Shown here: positions 16,136 through 24,965 of the stretch, piece after piece
Position numbering within the stretch: position 1 is the first letter of the stretch
Layout of the letters: each line of letters starts with the position of its first letter
Assembly (NCBI GenBank): GCA_964450715.1
Contig: CAYVFC010000069.1
Location: forward strand, 1-42,209
Reading direction: 5' to 3'
DNA from: CAYVFC01 sp964450715
GTDB lineage: Bacteria; Myxococcota_A; Polyangia; Polyangiales; JAFGIB01
Length of the DNA stretch: 42,209 nt
Notes under the pieces: model-generated
The model's database searches: none
What the model was told of the DNA's origin: nothing
The model's input: the letters and a program-made list of their open reading frames with translations, nothing else
Made by a program: the position numbers and the translations under genes

Positions 16136-17497
16136 GTGAGACAGAAATTCGGCCGCTACGAGCTGTTGCACAAGGTCGCTGCCGGAGGGATGGCTGAGAT
16201 CTTTCTCGCCAGGCAGTGGGGCCAGGCCGGCTTTTTTCGCGACGTGGTGATCAAGCGGCTATTTCCGTATTTCGCGGAAAACCCTCACGTATTGCGCATG
16301 TTCCAGGACGAGGCGCGGTTGCTGGCCGAGCTATCCCACCCGAATATCCCGCAGGTTTTCGACCTCGGATATGCCGACGGGCACTGGTTCCTGGCCATGG
16401 AATACGTCAGCGGATTCAGCGTGGTCGATATCTGCCGCGCCGCCGCCAAGCAGGTCGAGGTCATGCCGATGGAGGTCGCCATCGGCATCGTGTCGCAGGT
16501 ATGCTCGGCGCTGCATCACGCCCACGAGCGCAACGACAGAGAAGGGCGTTCGCTACGCATCGTCCATTGCGACGTAACGCCCCACAACATCATGGTCACC
16601 CTGGACGGTGTGGTGAAGGTTTTCGATTTCGGCGTGGCACAAACCGCGGCGCGTGCCGAAACCGATGCCGGGGTGGTCCGGGGCACCTACGCGTACATGG
16701 CGCCCGAGCAGATCAGGGGAAAACCCCTGGACAAGCGAGCAGACGTTTTTGCGGTCGGCGTCGTGCTCCACGAGCTGCTAACCGGCAAGAGGCTCTTTCA
16801 GGGAAACGACGTACAGATCATGACGGACGTAGTGGAAAAGGATGCCCCGCTGCCGTCTTCTGTCATTCCCGGTTTTCCGGAGGAACTCGAGCAGATAGTG
16901 CTGAAAACGCTGGCGCGTGACCGCGCACAGCGCTCTGCCAGCGCGGCCCACCTGCTGATGAGCCTCGAACAGTTCTGCTTGCAGAACTCGCTGATCACCG
17001 CCCCGTTGGTCGTCTCTCGGTTCGTCCGTTCGCTATTCCCCTACGAAAGGGCTCGCGAGGCCGGGATGGGCATCGTGCCCCACGTTTCGGTCGGTTCGGA
17101 GGTAGAGCGAGGACCGGAGTCGGAGCAGTTCGAGGAAAAGCTACTGGTGGAGGAGCTTAGGCGCTTGAGCCAGATCCCGCCGGCCACCGACGATTTTCTC
17201 GAGGAATCGGTGGAGCCCATCGAGCTTCCGGATAACGCTCGGAGTGACGAGGACATCGTCGAGCTGGATGCTTCCGAGCTTCATCTGCAAGAGGAAGAAG
17301 TCGAGACGGGCGACAATTCCCGAAACAGGGGAGATGGTTCGCTCAAGGACGACTTCGGGCTCGACGCGTTCGCCGACGATTTGACGGTAAAACCGGTCGT
17401 CGTGCTCTCCCCGAAACCCAAGGCTCCAGACCTGGGCAAATCGGACGGGGACTACGTCAGCGAGTTGGAGCGGAGGCTCCACGAAGAAGAAGATTAG
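16136..17497 (+). CDS. Eukaryote-like Ser/Thr protein kinase with HCD loop
   Basis: A 453-residue soluble Hanks-type kinase. The kinase domain (about 7-275) has the Gly-rich loop AAGGMAEI, ATP lysine Lys40 (VIKRL), catalytic loop HCDVTPHN (His144, Cys145, Asp146), DFG (Asp164) and APE (189-191). Arg of the usual HRD motif is Cys here, so activation probably does not depend on the classical RD-pocket contact. The TPHN form of the loop, in place of KPxN, is common in myxobacterial kinases. The C-terminal 150 residues are acidic and low-complexity, with no membrane helix. The start is GTG without a ribosome site. It is followed by a repeat region and then the giant kinase/sigma-54 regulator, a possible partner. 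Substrate unknown. Confidence 0.92.
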   Translation: MRQKFGRYELLHKVAAGGMAEIFLARQWGQAGFFRDVVIKRLFPYFAENPHVLRMFQDEARLLAELSHPNIPQVFDLGYADGHWFLAMEYVSGFSVVDICRAAAKQVEVMPMEVAIGIVSQVCSALHHAHERNDREGRSLRIVHCDVTPHNIMVTLDGVVKVFDFGVAQTAARAETDAGVVRGTYAYMAPEQIRGKPLDKRADVFAVGVVLHELLTGKRLFQGNDVQIMTDVVEKDAPLPSSVIPGFPEELEQIVLKTLARDRAQRSASAAHLLMSLEQFCLQNSLITAPLVVSRFVRSLFPYERAREAGMGIVPHVSVGSEVERGPESEQFEEKLLVEELRRLSQIPPATDDFLEESVEPIELPDNARSDEDIVELDASELHLQEEEVETGDNSRNRGDGSLKDDFGLDAFADDLTVKPVVVLSPKPKAPDLGKSDGDYVSELERRLHEEED

Positions 17498-17530
17498 AGA
17501 GGTTGGGGGTGCGCGTTAACTAAATGGACC

Positions 17531-17900
17531 GCACGCGGCTCTACGGTGGCTCTGCCGAAGAGGGGGTGGATAAAAAGGGGCTGAGAACGATGTGCACGCC
17601 GAGCCGCGACGGTCATTTCTCGCGCGGATACGGTCCTGCAGGCTGGGCCGACCTACGGCACGCGGCTCAACGGCTGGTCTGCCGAAGGGGAGGTGGATAA
17701 AAGGGGCTGAGAACGATGTGCACGCCGAGCCGCGACGGTCATTTCTCGCGCGGNNNNNNNNNNNNNNNNNNNNNNNNNNNNNNNNNNNNNNNNNNNNNNN
17801 NNNNNNNNNNNNNNNNNNNNNNNNNNNNNNNNNNNNNNNNNNNNNNNNNNNNNATACGGTCCTGCAGGCTGGGCCGACCCGGGGGTGGATAGACGGGGTT
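17531..17900. repeat. Tandem repeat, period about 126 bases, interrupted by an assembly gap
   Basis: Copy 1 (17531-17657) and copy 2 (from 17658) are near-identical, for example over the 47 bases starting at 17581 and again at 17707. Sequence after the N run restarts exactly where copy 2 stops, then continues as a degenerate, shortened third copy up to about 17900. The true copy number is unknown because the gap sits inside the array. It lies in the noncoding stretch 17498-18074 between two kinase genes. Confidence 0.8.
17754..17853. other. Assembly gap of 100 N
   Basis: Exactly 100 N, a conventional placeholder for unknown length. The sequences on each side are contiguous in repeat phase: in copy 1 the left-edge sequence runs directly into the right-edge sequence at 17628, and 17628 plus 126 is 17754. 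The real insert is therefore probably zero or a whole number of repeat units. Confidence 0.95.
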
Positions 17901-17916
17901 GGGAGACGTATCCGCG

Positions 17917-17985
17917 TGGCACAGTGTCAAAATGTGCCAGGTTGTGCAATACTGAGTCAGGTGGTATCGTGGCACAACCTTTCCC
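17917..17985 (+). promoter_or_regulatory. Cluster of TGGCACA inverted repeats upstream of the giant regulator
   Basis: TGGCACA (17917-17923) and TGTGCCA (17933-17939) form a perfect inverted repeat with a 9-base spacer. A second pair, GTTGTGC (17941-17947) and GCACAAC (17972-17978), follows. TGGCAC at 17970-17975 also equals the -24 element of sigma-54 promoters, but the -12 position reads CC in place of GC, so the promoter match is partial. The cluster ends about 95 bases before the start of a protein with a sigma-54 activator and Fis-type DNA-binding domain, so autoregulation is plausible. Confidence 0.4.
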
Positions 17986-18074
17986 AGAGTACTTTTGGGG
18001 CGAAATGGAAGCATTCGATTCGCCTGGGATTGGCGGCGAGCGGGGTGGGCTCGGGCACCGGCCGTGAGGAACCA

Positions 18075-21000
18075 ATGGGAGGCATGAACCGCTACGAAAT
18101 CGTTCGCGAAGTCGGCAGAGGGGCGGCGGGCGACGTCTTGCTGGTGAAGGACAAGCTCATGGGCGGCCGGCCGGTGGCGTTGAAGCGCTTGCGCGCAGAG
18201 GTCGATGATCTGATCCGATCTTCGTTCGAGCGCGAATTCGCAACCATGGCTTCGCTTTCGTTGCCCGGCGTGGCGAGGGTTTTTGATTTCGGCCTGATGG
18301 AGCTGGAAGGGAAGAGTAGCGAAGCGCCCTTCTTCACCCGCTCGTTTATAGAGGGTACGCCCCTCGACGTGGCCGCCGGCGCTGCGTCCCCCGCCGCCCG
18401 TATCCGGATGGTGGCCGATGTAGCCAGCGTGATTGCGCCGCTGCATCGAGTGGGCGTCATTCATGGAGATATCAAACCCGGTAACTCGATCATCGACGGG
18501 CAGGGACAGGCGTTCGTGATCGATTTCGGTCTATCCCGGATACTGGGCGAGAAGAGGCGAGCCGGCGAAGGAGCAAGCGGTACGCCTCTGTTTATGGCCC
18601 CGGAGCTGCTTCGCGGCGCGCCGCCGTCCGTTAGAGGCGACATCTACGCCCTGGGTATCACCCTCTGGAGCGTATTGGTCGGAGCCCCTCCGTTCGGCCA
18701 CGGCAAGGGCTCTCTCAAGGCCAGGCTTACGGACGCGCTTCCGACACGGCCGGACCTTGGCTCCGAAATAGCGAACGCGGCGCTCGAGGTCGCGCTACGC
18801 GCCCTGGCCCCCGATCCCTGGGAGCGCTTCCCAACGATGGACGAGCTGGTACTGGCGCTGGATGCGATAGCGCCTCCGGTGCGGAACCGCTCGGATGTTT
18901 CGGGGTTCGTTGCGCCTCGCCCCCGGGGTCACGAGCGGTTGCTCGAAAGGTTGGAAAGCGACGTCACCGGCATCCTATCCGGCGATGGCGTTGACCGCCA
19001 AAGCGAGACGCTGCTGGTTCAGGCGCCGGTCGGCGGCGGAAAGTCGACGGTCCTGCGCGAGCTGAAATGGAGGCTGCAGGTACTCGGACACAGGGTGATT
19101 GAGGTAGCCGCGCGCGGCGGAGACGGGCTATTCCCGCTGCTTTCTTTGTTCCAGCAAGCGATGCTCCATGCCGGCGAAGAAGCGGAGTCGCTGGCCGATG
19201 CAGAAGAGGTGCTCGGCAGGATAAGAAACGGGCGGCTGGACGAGCTGGCGGCCTCGGACGCACTGTCAGTTCTCTTCTCGTCGGTATCGCGCAAGGGGCC
19301 GTTGGTTATTCTCTTCGACGGGCTCGACAGTGCCGAGCGCAAGGTAGGCGCATTGTTGCGCTCGGCCATCCACGCGGAGTCCGGCGCGCCGGTGGTCGTG
19401 ATCGGCTCTGCCACGGATGAGTCGGCCCCCGCGGCCGCGGAGCTGAAAGCCGGACGAACGATACGACTTCCGCCGCTCGAACGGACGAGCGTCGAGGAGC
19501 TGGCGGGCGAGGTGCTGGGGTCGGTCGATCCCTCGGTGATAGAGGCCCTTTACGCTCACTCGCAAGGCGTGCCCGCCGCGCTGATCGAAGCGCTGGATGC
19601 GCTCGCGCTTCAGAAAACGCCTACGGCGTCGGACGTCGCCAGGCTCGACGTCGGGGCGGCGGGCCGCGCGATAGCACGTTCGCGTTTGCGTAGCGCGCGG
19701 CCCGAATGTCGCGTCTTCCTGCGCGCGCTGGCCGTCTGTGGGGGATCGCTGCCGTTACCCAGCGTGGAAGCGGTTCTGTACGCGGTAGGCGAGAGCTCGG
19801 AAGATGCCGGGCAGACGGTGTCGTACTGCGAGGATGCGGGGGTGGTGGTGAGAGTCTCCGACAACGTCGCGCTGACCGACGGCCCGCTGCAACGCGTTCT
19901 TCTCGAGGAAGCCGATGCAAACGGTGCGGTGCCGCTGGCTTCCCGGATCGCGGCCTCAGCGGCCTACGAGGCACTACCGACGGTCGTACGGGCGCACCTG
20001 GCGCTCGCCTCCGGAGAAGACGACCGGGCTCGAGTCGTCGTACCCGAGGCGATACGAGAGCTGTCCTCACTGGGCGCCAACTCGGCGGCCGTCGAGCTTT
20101 GCCAGGCACTGGTAGAGCGAACGGATGAGGATCTTCGGCGAGACACCCTGCTCTCTCTCGCCGGTCTGCAAGACGCGACCGGAGCACACCAGGCCGCGGC
20201 CGATACGGCTCGGCTCGTCTTGGACGATCCGGGCGCGTCGGTAGAACAGCTCGCCGATGCCGCTATAGCTGGAGCGCGAGCGTTGCGCGCGGTGGCGCAG
20301 TTCGAGCAAGCGATCGAGATCCTGGGACGCGTTCCAGACGATGCCTCGCGCGACGCCCGGGCCCGCACCAGCAGGGAGCTCGGAAAGATCTACCTCCGTC
20401 TCGGGGACTACGAGGCCGTGGCGAGCGCCGCGACCGCGGGGCTGGCCCAGGCGCCGGACGACGACCCGGTGAAGGTGGAGTTGCTCACCTCGCTCGGGCT
20501 GGTCGCGAGTTATCAAGGGGACCACGAGGCGGCGCTGGTTCGCTACCAGGAAGCGCTGGATCTAGCGCGCGAGGTCGGGTCGAGACCGGAGCAGGCCAAC
20601 GCGCTCACCTGCCTCGCGGTAGGGCACTACCACGCCAGCCAGTATTCTGCGGCCGGCGAGCTGTTTTCCCTCAGCTTGCAGAGCGCGCGTGAGGTCGGCG
20701 ACATCGGCAGCATGGCGACCAACTCGGTGAACCTGGGAGCGGTGCGCTTCCATCTCGGCGACCCGGGTGGAGCGGCCGAACAGTATGAACGAGCGGTCAA
20801 GCTGGCGCGCCGAGCCGGACGCGTCTCGACCGACGTACAGGCCCGCAGCAACCTCGCGCGCCTATACATTTATTTAGGACTGTACGAGCGGGCTCGGATG
20901 GAAATGGAGGACGCGCTGGGCGACGCGGAGACTGCCGGTTTGAAGTACCTACAGGCGCAGCTTACCGGAGCCATGGGAGACCTGGCGGCGCGTACGGGGG

Positions 21001-23213
21001 AACCGGAAACCGCGCTGGAACGCTACGACGAGGCCATCGCGAGGTTTCGCGAGCTAGGACAGGACCGAGATGCAGCCGAGGCGCATCTGGATGCGGTGGA
21101 GGCGTTGCTGGACAGCGGACTGCGGGACGCGGTCCTGCGGGGGGGCGAGCGGTTGGAGCTGGCTCGCAAGCAGATCGACAGGGAAGGGCTGGAGGACTTT
21201 CGCGCCAGACTACAGTTGCTCGAGGCCCGCCTGCGCATGGCGAAGGGAGATGCGGTAGGTGCGACCTCGCAGCTAGAGACAGCGCTCGCCACCGCCCGAA
21301 ATGCGGGAGACCGGGACGTGGAATGGGTGGTACTGACAGCGCTCGGATCCGCCTACGAGATGCAGGGGGCGCGGTTCGCCGCGCGTCGGTACGACAGAAT
21401 GGCGGTCGAGGTGCTGGAAGCGCTGGCTTTACGGGTGCCCCGCGAGTACCGGGACGCCTTCTGGCAAGACCCTCGCCGCAGGGAAGCGCGGCGCAGAGCC
21501 GAGCTCGATACGAACGGAGCGCAAAACGCCAGCGGCGATCGGGCGAGCAGCGGAACCAGCGCCCTTCAAGCCAGGGCCGAGCAGCTGCTCGACATCACCA
21601 AGCGGCTGGCGAGCGAGCACGACCTCGACCGCTTGCTGGAGCGCATCACGGAAAGCGCCATCGAGCTTTCCGGTGCAGAGCGGGGCCTGGTACTGCTCAC
21701 CGATGCTTCGGGCAAGCTCGAGCCGCGAACGGTGCGCGCGTACGAAACGGTGGAGGAGCAATCGCACGTCTCTTTCAGCCGTTCGATCGCCGAGGCGGTT
21801 CTCATCGATGGCGAGCCCATCATCACCGTGGACGCATCTGGAGACAGGCGCCTGAGCGAGTACCTCTCGGTACACAGGCTGATGCTTCGCTCGGTGGCGT
21901 GTCTTCCCATCCGGGGGCGAGCCGGAACCGTCGGGGTGCTCTATCTCGAGCACCGGAGACGGCGGGGCCGTTTCGCCGACGACGATATCGACCTGATGTT
22001 CGCCTTTGCCGACCAGGCCGCTATCGCCCTGGAAAACGCCCGTCTAATGACGGAGAACGAACGCCGCCGCGAGGAGCTCGAGCGCGTCAACCAGCAGCTG
22101 GCCGAGGCCCGACAGAACATGGAGGAGCTGTTGGCTACGCGTACCGATGAGCTGGCGGAGGCCCGGCGGGAGCTAGATCGCGTCCGCAGGGATGCCGTTG
22201 ACGAGCCCTTGCGCCACAACATGGTGGGGCGTAGCACCCCGATGCTACGGGTGTTCGACACCGTCGACCGGGTGAGGAATCTGTCGGTCCCCGTAGTGAT
22301 CGAGGGGGAGAGCGGGACCGGCAAAGAGCTGGTAGCCAGGGCCATCCACTACGGCGGTACGCGGGCCGGGGGGCCTTTCGTCGTCCTGAGCTGTGCTTCC
22401 ATTCCCGAGTCGCTGCTGGAAAGCGAGCTGTTCGGATACGTTCGCGGAGCGTTCACCGGCGCGGATCGGGACCGGATGGGCGTGATCATGCGTGCCAACC
22501 AGGGGACGCTGTTTCTCGACGAGGTAGGGGAGATGTCGCTCAGGATGCAGGTGGACCTCCTGCGCGTCCTGCAAGAGGGAACGGTGCTCCCCCTCGGGAG
22601 CGAGTGCGAACAGAGGGTAGACGTGCGATGCATAGCCGCTTCCAGCCGACCGCTCGCCAAGTTGGTACGAAGCGGTCACTTTCGACAGGACCTTTTCTAC
22701 AGGCTGAACGTGGTGGAAATCCGCGTTCCCCCGCTCCGGGAACGTCGAGACGACATCGCGCTGCTTTGCGATCACTTCCTGCGCAAGTTCGCCGCACGCG
22801 ACGGCAAACCTCCCAAGCGGATATCGGCCGATGCATTGAGTAAACTTCGTCGACACCCCTTCAGCGGAAACGTACGCCAACTGGAGCACGTAATCCTCAA
22901 CGCCTGGGTGATGGTGGAGGGCAGCACCATCGGGGCGCAAGACTTAGCGTTGGACGATGACGCTTCGCTCCGCGCGGCGGTAGGAGACCTGGATGGAATC
23001 GCCAAGGAATTGGCAACGAAAGCATCCGAGAGCGCGCTTCTCGCCTCGGACGTATCCTACGAGGACGCGCAGGACCGTTTCATGCAAGAGGAAAAGCAAC
23101 AAATCCTGGAGGCGCTGGCGCGTAACGGGTGGAACAAGGTGAAGGCGGCGCGTTCGTTGGGTATGGCGCGCCGCACGTTCTACCGGCGATTGCGGCGATA
23201 CTCGATCGGTTAA
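18075..23213 (+). CDS. Ser/Thr kinase - P-loop ATPase - TPR - GAF - sigma-54 activator fusion
   Basis: A 1712-residue cytoplasmic regulator. Domains in order: Hanks-type kinase (about 6-265; Lys37, HGDIKPGN with Asp132, DFG Asp150, APE near 175); AAA_16-like NTPase (about 285-600; P-loop APVGGGKST at 317-325, Walker B LVILFDGLD); TPR array (about 640-1125); GAF (about 1170-1325); coiled coil (about 1325-1375); sigma-54 AAA+ domain (about 1383-1620) with GESGTGKE (1411-1418) and the sigma-54-contacting GAFTGA loop (1458-1463); C-terminal Fis-type HTH (about 1685-1710). It should remodel sigma-54 RNA polymerase at promoters in response to signals through GAF, TPR or kinase parts. ATG 18075 has GAGGA just upstream; the frame is open further back only through the repeat and gap. 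No classical response-regulator receiver is present. Confidence 0.92.
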   Translation: MGGMNRYEIVREVGRGAAGDVLLVKDKLMGGRPVALKRLRAEVDDLIRSSFEREFATMASLSLPGVARVFDFGLMELEGKSSEAPFFTRSFIEGTPLDVAAGAASPAARIRMVADVASVIAPLHRVGVIHGDIKPGNSIIDGQGQAFVIDFGLSRILGEKRRAGEGASGTPLFMAPELLRGAPPSVRGDIYALGITLWSVLVGAPPFGHGKGSLKARLTDALPTRPDLGSEIANAALEVALRALAPDPWERFPTMDELVLALDAIAPPVRNRSDVSGFVAPRPRGHERLLERLESDVTGILSGDGVDRQSETLLVQAPVGGGKSTVLRELKWRLQVLGHRVIEVAARGGDGLFPLLSLFQQAMLHAGEEAESLADAEEVLGRIRNGRLDELAASDALSVLFSSVSRKGPLVILFDGLDSAERKVGALLRSAIHAESGAPVVVIGSATDESAPAAAELKAGRTIRLPPLERTSVEELAGEVLGSVDPSVIEALYAHSQGVPAALIEALDALALQKTPTASDVARLDVGAAGRAIARSRLRSARPECRVFLRALAVCGGSLPLPSVEAVLYAVGESSEDAGQTVSYCEDAGVVVRVSDNVALTDGPLQRVLLEEADANGAVPLASRIAASAAYEALPTVVRAHLALASGEDDRARVVVPEAIRELSSLGANSAAVELCQALVERTDEDLRRDTLLSLAGLQDATGAHQAAADTARLVLDDPGASVEQLADAAIAGARALRAVAQFEQAIEILGRVPDDASRDARARTSRELGKIYLRLGDYEAVASAATAGLAQAPDDDPVKVELLTSLGLVASYQGDHEAALVRYQEALDLAREVGSRPEQANALTCLAVGHYHASQYSAAGELFSLSLQSAREVGDIGSMATNSVNLGAVRFHLGDPGGAAEQYERAVKLARRAGRVSTDVQARSNLARLYIYLGLYERARMEMEDALGDAETAGLKYLQAQLTGAMGDLAARTGEPETALERYDEAIARFRELGQDRDAAEAHLDAVEALLDSGLRDAVLRGGERLELARKQIDREGLEDFRARLQLLEARLRMAKGDAVGATSQLETALATARNAGDRDVEWVVLTALGSAYEMQGARFAARRYDRMAVEVLEALALRVPREYRDAFWQDPRRREARRRAELDTNGAQNASGDRASSGTSALQARAEQLLDITKRLASEHDLDRLLERITESAIELSGAERGLVLLTDASGKLEPRTVRAYETVEEQSHVSFSRSIAEAVLIDGEPIITVDASGDRRLSEYLSVHRLMLRSVACLPIRGRAGTVGVLYLEHRRRRGRFADDDIDLMFAFADQAAIALENARLMTENERRREELERVNQQLAEARQNMEELLATRTDELAEARRELDRVRRDAVDEPLRHNMVGRSTPMLRVFDTVDRVRNLSVPVVIEGESGTGKELVARAIHYGGTRAGGPFVVLSCASIPESLLESELFGYVRGAFTGADRDRMGVIMRANQGTLFLDEVGEMSLRMQVDLLRVLQEGTVLPLGSECEQRVDVRCIAASSRPLAKLVRSGHFRQDLFYRLNVVEIRVPPLRERRDDIALLCDHFLRKFAARDGKPPKRISADALSKLRRHPFSGNVRQLEHVILNAWVMVEGSTIGAQDLALDDDASLRAAVGDLDGIAKELATKASESALLASDVSYEDAQDRFMQEEKQQILEALARNGWNKVKAARSLGMARRTFYRRLRRYSIG

Positions 23214-23540
23214 GCGACAGAGAACGTACCGGGCGTTTTCTTGCTTTCGTATTTCGGGGATGTGACCATATGCGAAGACTGTTCTCGTTCATTGAAAAAC
23301 GAAAGGTTGTGCGGCGATTTCCGAGCCGGATATTGCACGATCGCAATTGTAAAGCAATTATTAAGTTATAATATACTGAAATTATGCGTTAATTAGGTGT
23401 TATTTATGCTGTATTTTACCTATAGTTATCTTTTCTTTGCTTGACCTTTCCGTGCTTGGCGACTAATTTTCTATAATCGGAGCCGACAGCGCGGGCTGGC
23501 TGGCAACCGGTATGTACGAAATAGAGCTGAGCTGACGGCT
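23214..23540 (+). promoter_or_regulatory. AT-rich upstream region of the pil operon
   Basis: A 327-base gap without a gene, strongly AT-rich between 23340 and 23480, in contrast to its GC-rich neighbours. The best sigma-70-like pair is TTGACC (23441-23446), a 17-base spacer, and TAATTT (23464-23469); a TATAAT also occurs at 23472-23477 but is spaced too far from it. A small inverted repeat ATTGC/GCAAT lies at 23332-23347. TGGCAACCGGTATGTA (23501-23516) has a sigma-54-like -24 part but lacks the -12 GC. It probably contains the operon promoter; the exact site is uncertain. Confidence 0.4.
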
Positions 23541-23903
23541 ATGACTACCGTATCGCAAGAAACCTCGGAGAAACCGAGCTCGGTTCCCGAAACCACGGCA
23601 CCGCCTCGGGAAAATACGGAAGCTGTAACGGCGGAACAAGAGACTGCCGGATCCAAGGTCCCTGGTGAAGCTAGGACGAAGGTTCAGAAAGGGCAGCCGA
23701 GGAAGCCGAATCGGGTTCGTCAGAGTCGTATCGAAAGCATGCTGTCCAAAGCGGAGCTCGCTCGTCGTGCGAACCTTTCGGTGTTGACGGTCGATCGCAT
23801 CGAGAAAGGATTCGGGTGTCGAATGAACACGAAACGCAAGATTCTCGAGGCGCTCGGCCTAAGCCTCGCGGACCGCGTGCGCGTGTTTGGCGAGGAGGAG
23901 TGA
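23541..23903 (+). CDS. XRE-type helix-turn-helix protein upstream of pilM
   Basis: A 120-residue protein. Residues 67-118 form a lambda-repressor-like HTH: LSKAELARRANLSVLTVDR gives helices 1-3, then IEKG, TKRKILEALGLS and a VFGEEE end. Short proteins with this sequence style sit directly before pilM in several deltaproteobacterial/Myxococcota genomes, so it belongs to the operon. Here a 60-residue Ser/Thr/Glu/Pro-rich, then basic, N-terminal part precedes the HTH; it looks disordered. The ATG at 23541 has no strong ribosome site, and an internal ATG (23739) would give the HTH alone, so the start is uncertain. It may regulate the pilus operon or have been co-opted to another DNA-binding role. 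Confidence 0.78.
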   Translation: MTTVSQETSEKPSSVPETTAPPRENTEAVTAEQETAGSKVPGEARTKVQKGQPRKPNRVRQSRIESMLSKAELARRANLSVLTVDRIEKGFGCRMNTKRKILEALGLSLADRVRVFGEEE

Positions 23904-23912
23904 TACTCGCCT

Positions 23913-24965
23913 ATGGCGGAAGGAAAAAACCTGGTCGGAGTCGATATCGGAGCCAGCTCGATAAAAGTTTGCGAGATTAGGGAGAAGCGCAAGGGATCTC
24001 GTGAGCTGGAGCGTTTCGGTTTCCATCCACTGCCTTCGCAGACCATCGTCGATGGTCACATCATGAACGCGGGGGCCATCGTGGACGGTCTCGATCGACT
24101 TTTTCGCAAGTCGCGGAAGCGCGACGTGGCGCTTCGCATCAGCGGTCATAGCGTGATCATCAAGAAGATCGCCATGCCGATGATGACCACCGCCGAGCTG
24201 GCGGAGCAGATCAACTGGGAAGCGGAGCAACACATCCCCTTCGATCTGGCAGACGTTCAGATCGACTATCAGATCCTGGCCAAGCACGAAGAACAGGGAC
24301 AGATGGACGTCCTGCTGGTGGCGGCGAAGAAAGAGGAGATCGGGGATCTGATCAATCTCGCCATCGAGGCCAAGCTCAGGCCCAGGGTCGTCGATCTGGA
24401 TACGTTCGCCGTTCAGAACTGTTACGAGATGGCGTATGAGGCGCCTCCTCACGATCAGACCATCGTCCTGATCCACGTGGGGGCGTCACTGACCACGCTG
24501 AACGTCCTGGCGGGAGGGACGACCGCGTTTACGCGCGACGTGCTCAGCGCCGGTAACGCCATCACCGAGGAGATCCAACGCCGGCTCGGAATAGGCCAGG
24601 ATGAGGCCGAGGCTTACAAGTGCGGAAGCGCCCAGGGAGCCGTGCCCAAGGAGGTCCCGCAGATCATCGAGGACAGCGTGGACATCCTGGCCGGGGAGAT
24701 TCAGCGGTCGCTGGACTTCTACCTGGCGACCAGCGGGGACAGAGATATCCACAAGATATACATGTCCGGCGGTACCGCGAACGTGCAAGCCCTCCATGAA
24801 GCGATTTCTCGTCGGTACCAGGTAGAAGTCGTTCCACTCGATCCGCTGCTGGTGGCCCCGCCGGACCCGAAGACGGTAGACCAGGTGGCGTTTCAAGGGC
24901 GGACCGCTCAGGCGGTCGTGGCGTACGGGTTGGCGCTGAGGAAGGATCGGGAGAAGCATCAATGA
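23913..24965 (+). CDS. pilM: Type IV pilus assembly protein PilM
   Basis: A 350-residue actin-like ATPase of the type IV pilus inner-membrane alignment complex, in the cytoplasm, binding the N-terminus of PilN. Phosphate-1 motif VGVDIGASSIKV is near the start, phosphate-2 LIHVGASLTTLNV is near residue 190, and adenosine motif IYMSGGTANVQALHEAI is near 285. Length is normal. GAGGAG within the end of the preceding HTH gene, about 12 bases before the ATG, probably serves as ribosome site. Its stop overlaps the pilN start (ATGA). It opens a canonical pilMNOPQ order. Confidence 0.96.
   Translation: MAEGKNLVGVDIGASSIKVCEIREKRKGSRELERFGFHPLPSQTIVDGHIMNAGAIVDGLDRLFRKSRKRDVALRISGHSVIIKKIAMPMMTTAELAEQINWEAEQHIPFDLADVQIDYQILAKHEEQGQMDVLLVAAKKEEIGDLINLAIEAKLRPRVVDLDTFAVQNCYEMAYEAPPHDQTIVLIHVGASLTTLNVLAGGTTAFTRDVLSAGNAITEEIQRRLGIGQDEAEAYKCGSAQGAVPKEVPQIIEDSVDILAGEIQRSLDFYLATSGDRDIHKIYMSGGTANVQALHEAISRRYQVEVVPLDPLLVAPPDPKTVDQVAFQGRTAQAVVAYGLALRKDREKHQ

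Noticed and set aside
17592..18074. In-frame extension of the giant regulator back through the tandem repeat and N gap
   Set aside because: It crosses 100 N and repeat DNA, encodes the repeat twice as low-quality peptide, and lacks a ribosome site. ATG 18075 with GAGGA fits the kinase N-terminus.
23501..23516. Sigma-54-type promoter TGGCA-N-TGTA before the pil operon regulator
   Set aside because: The -12 element lacks the near-invariant GC (it reads GT), so the match is not good enough to call.
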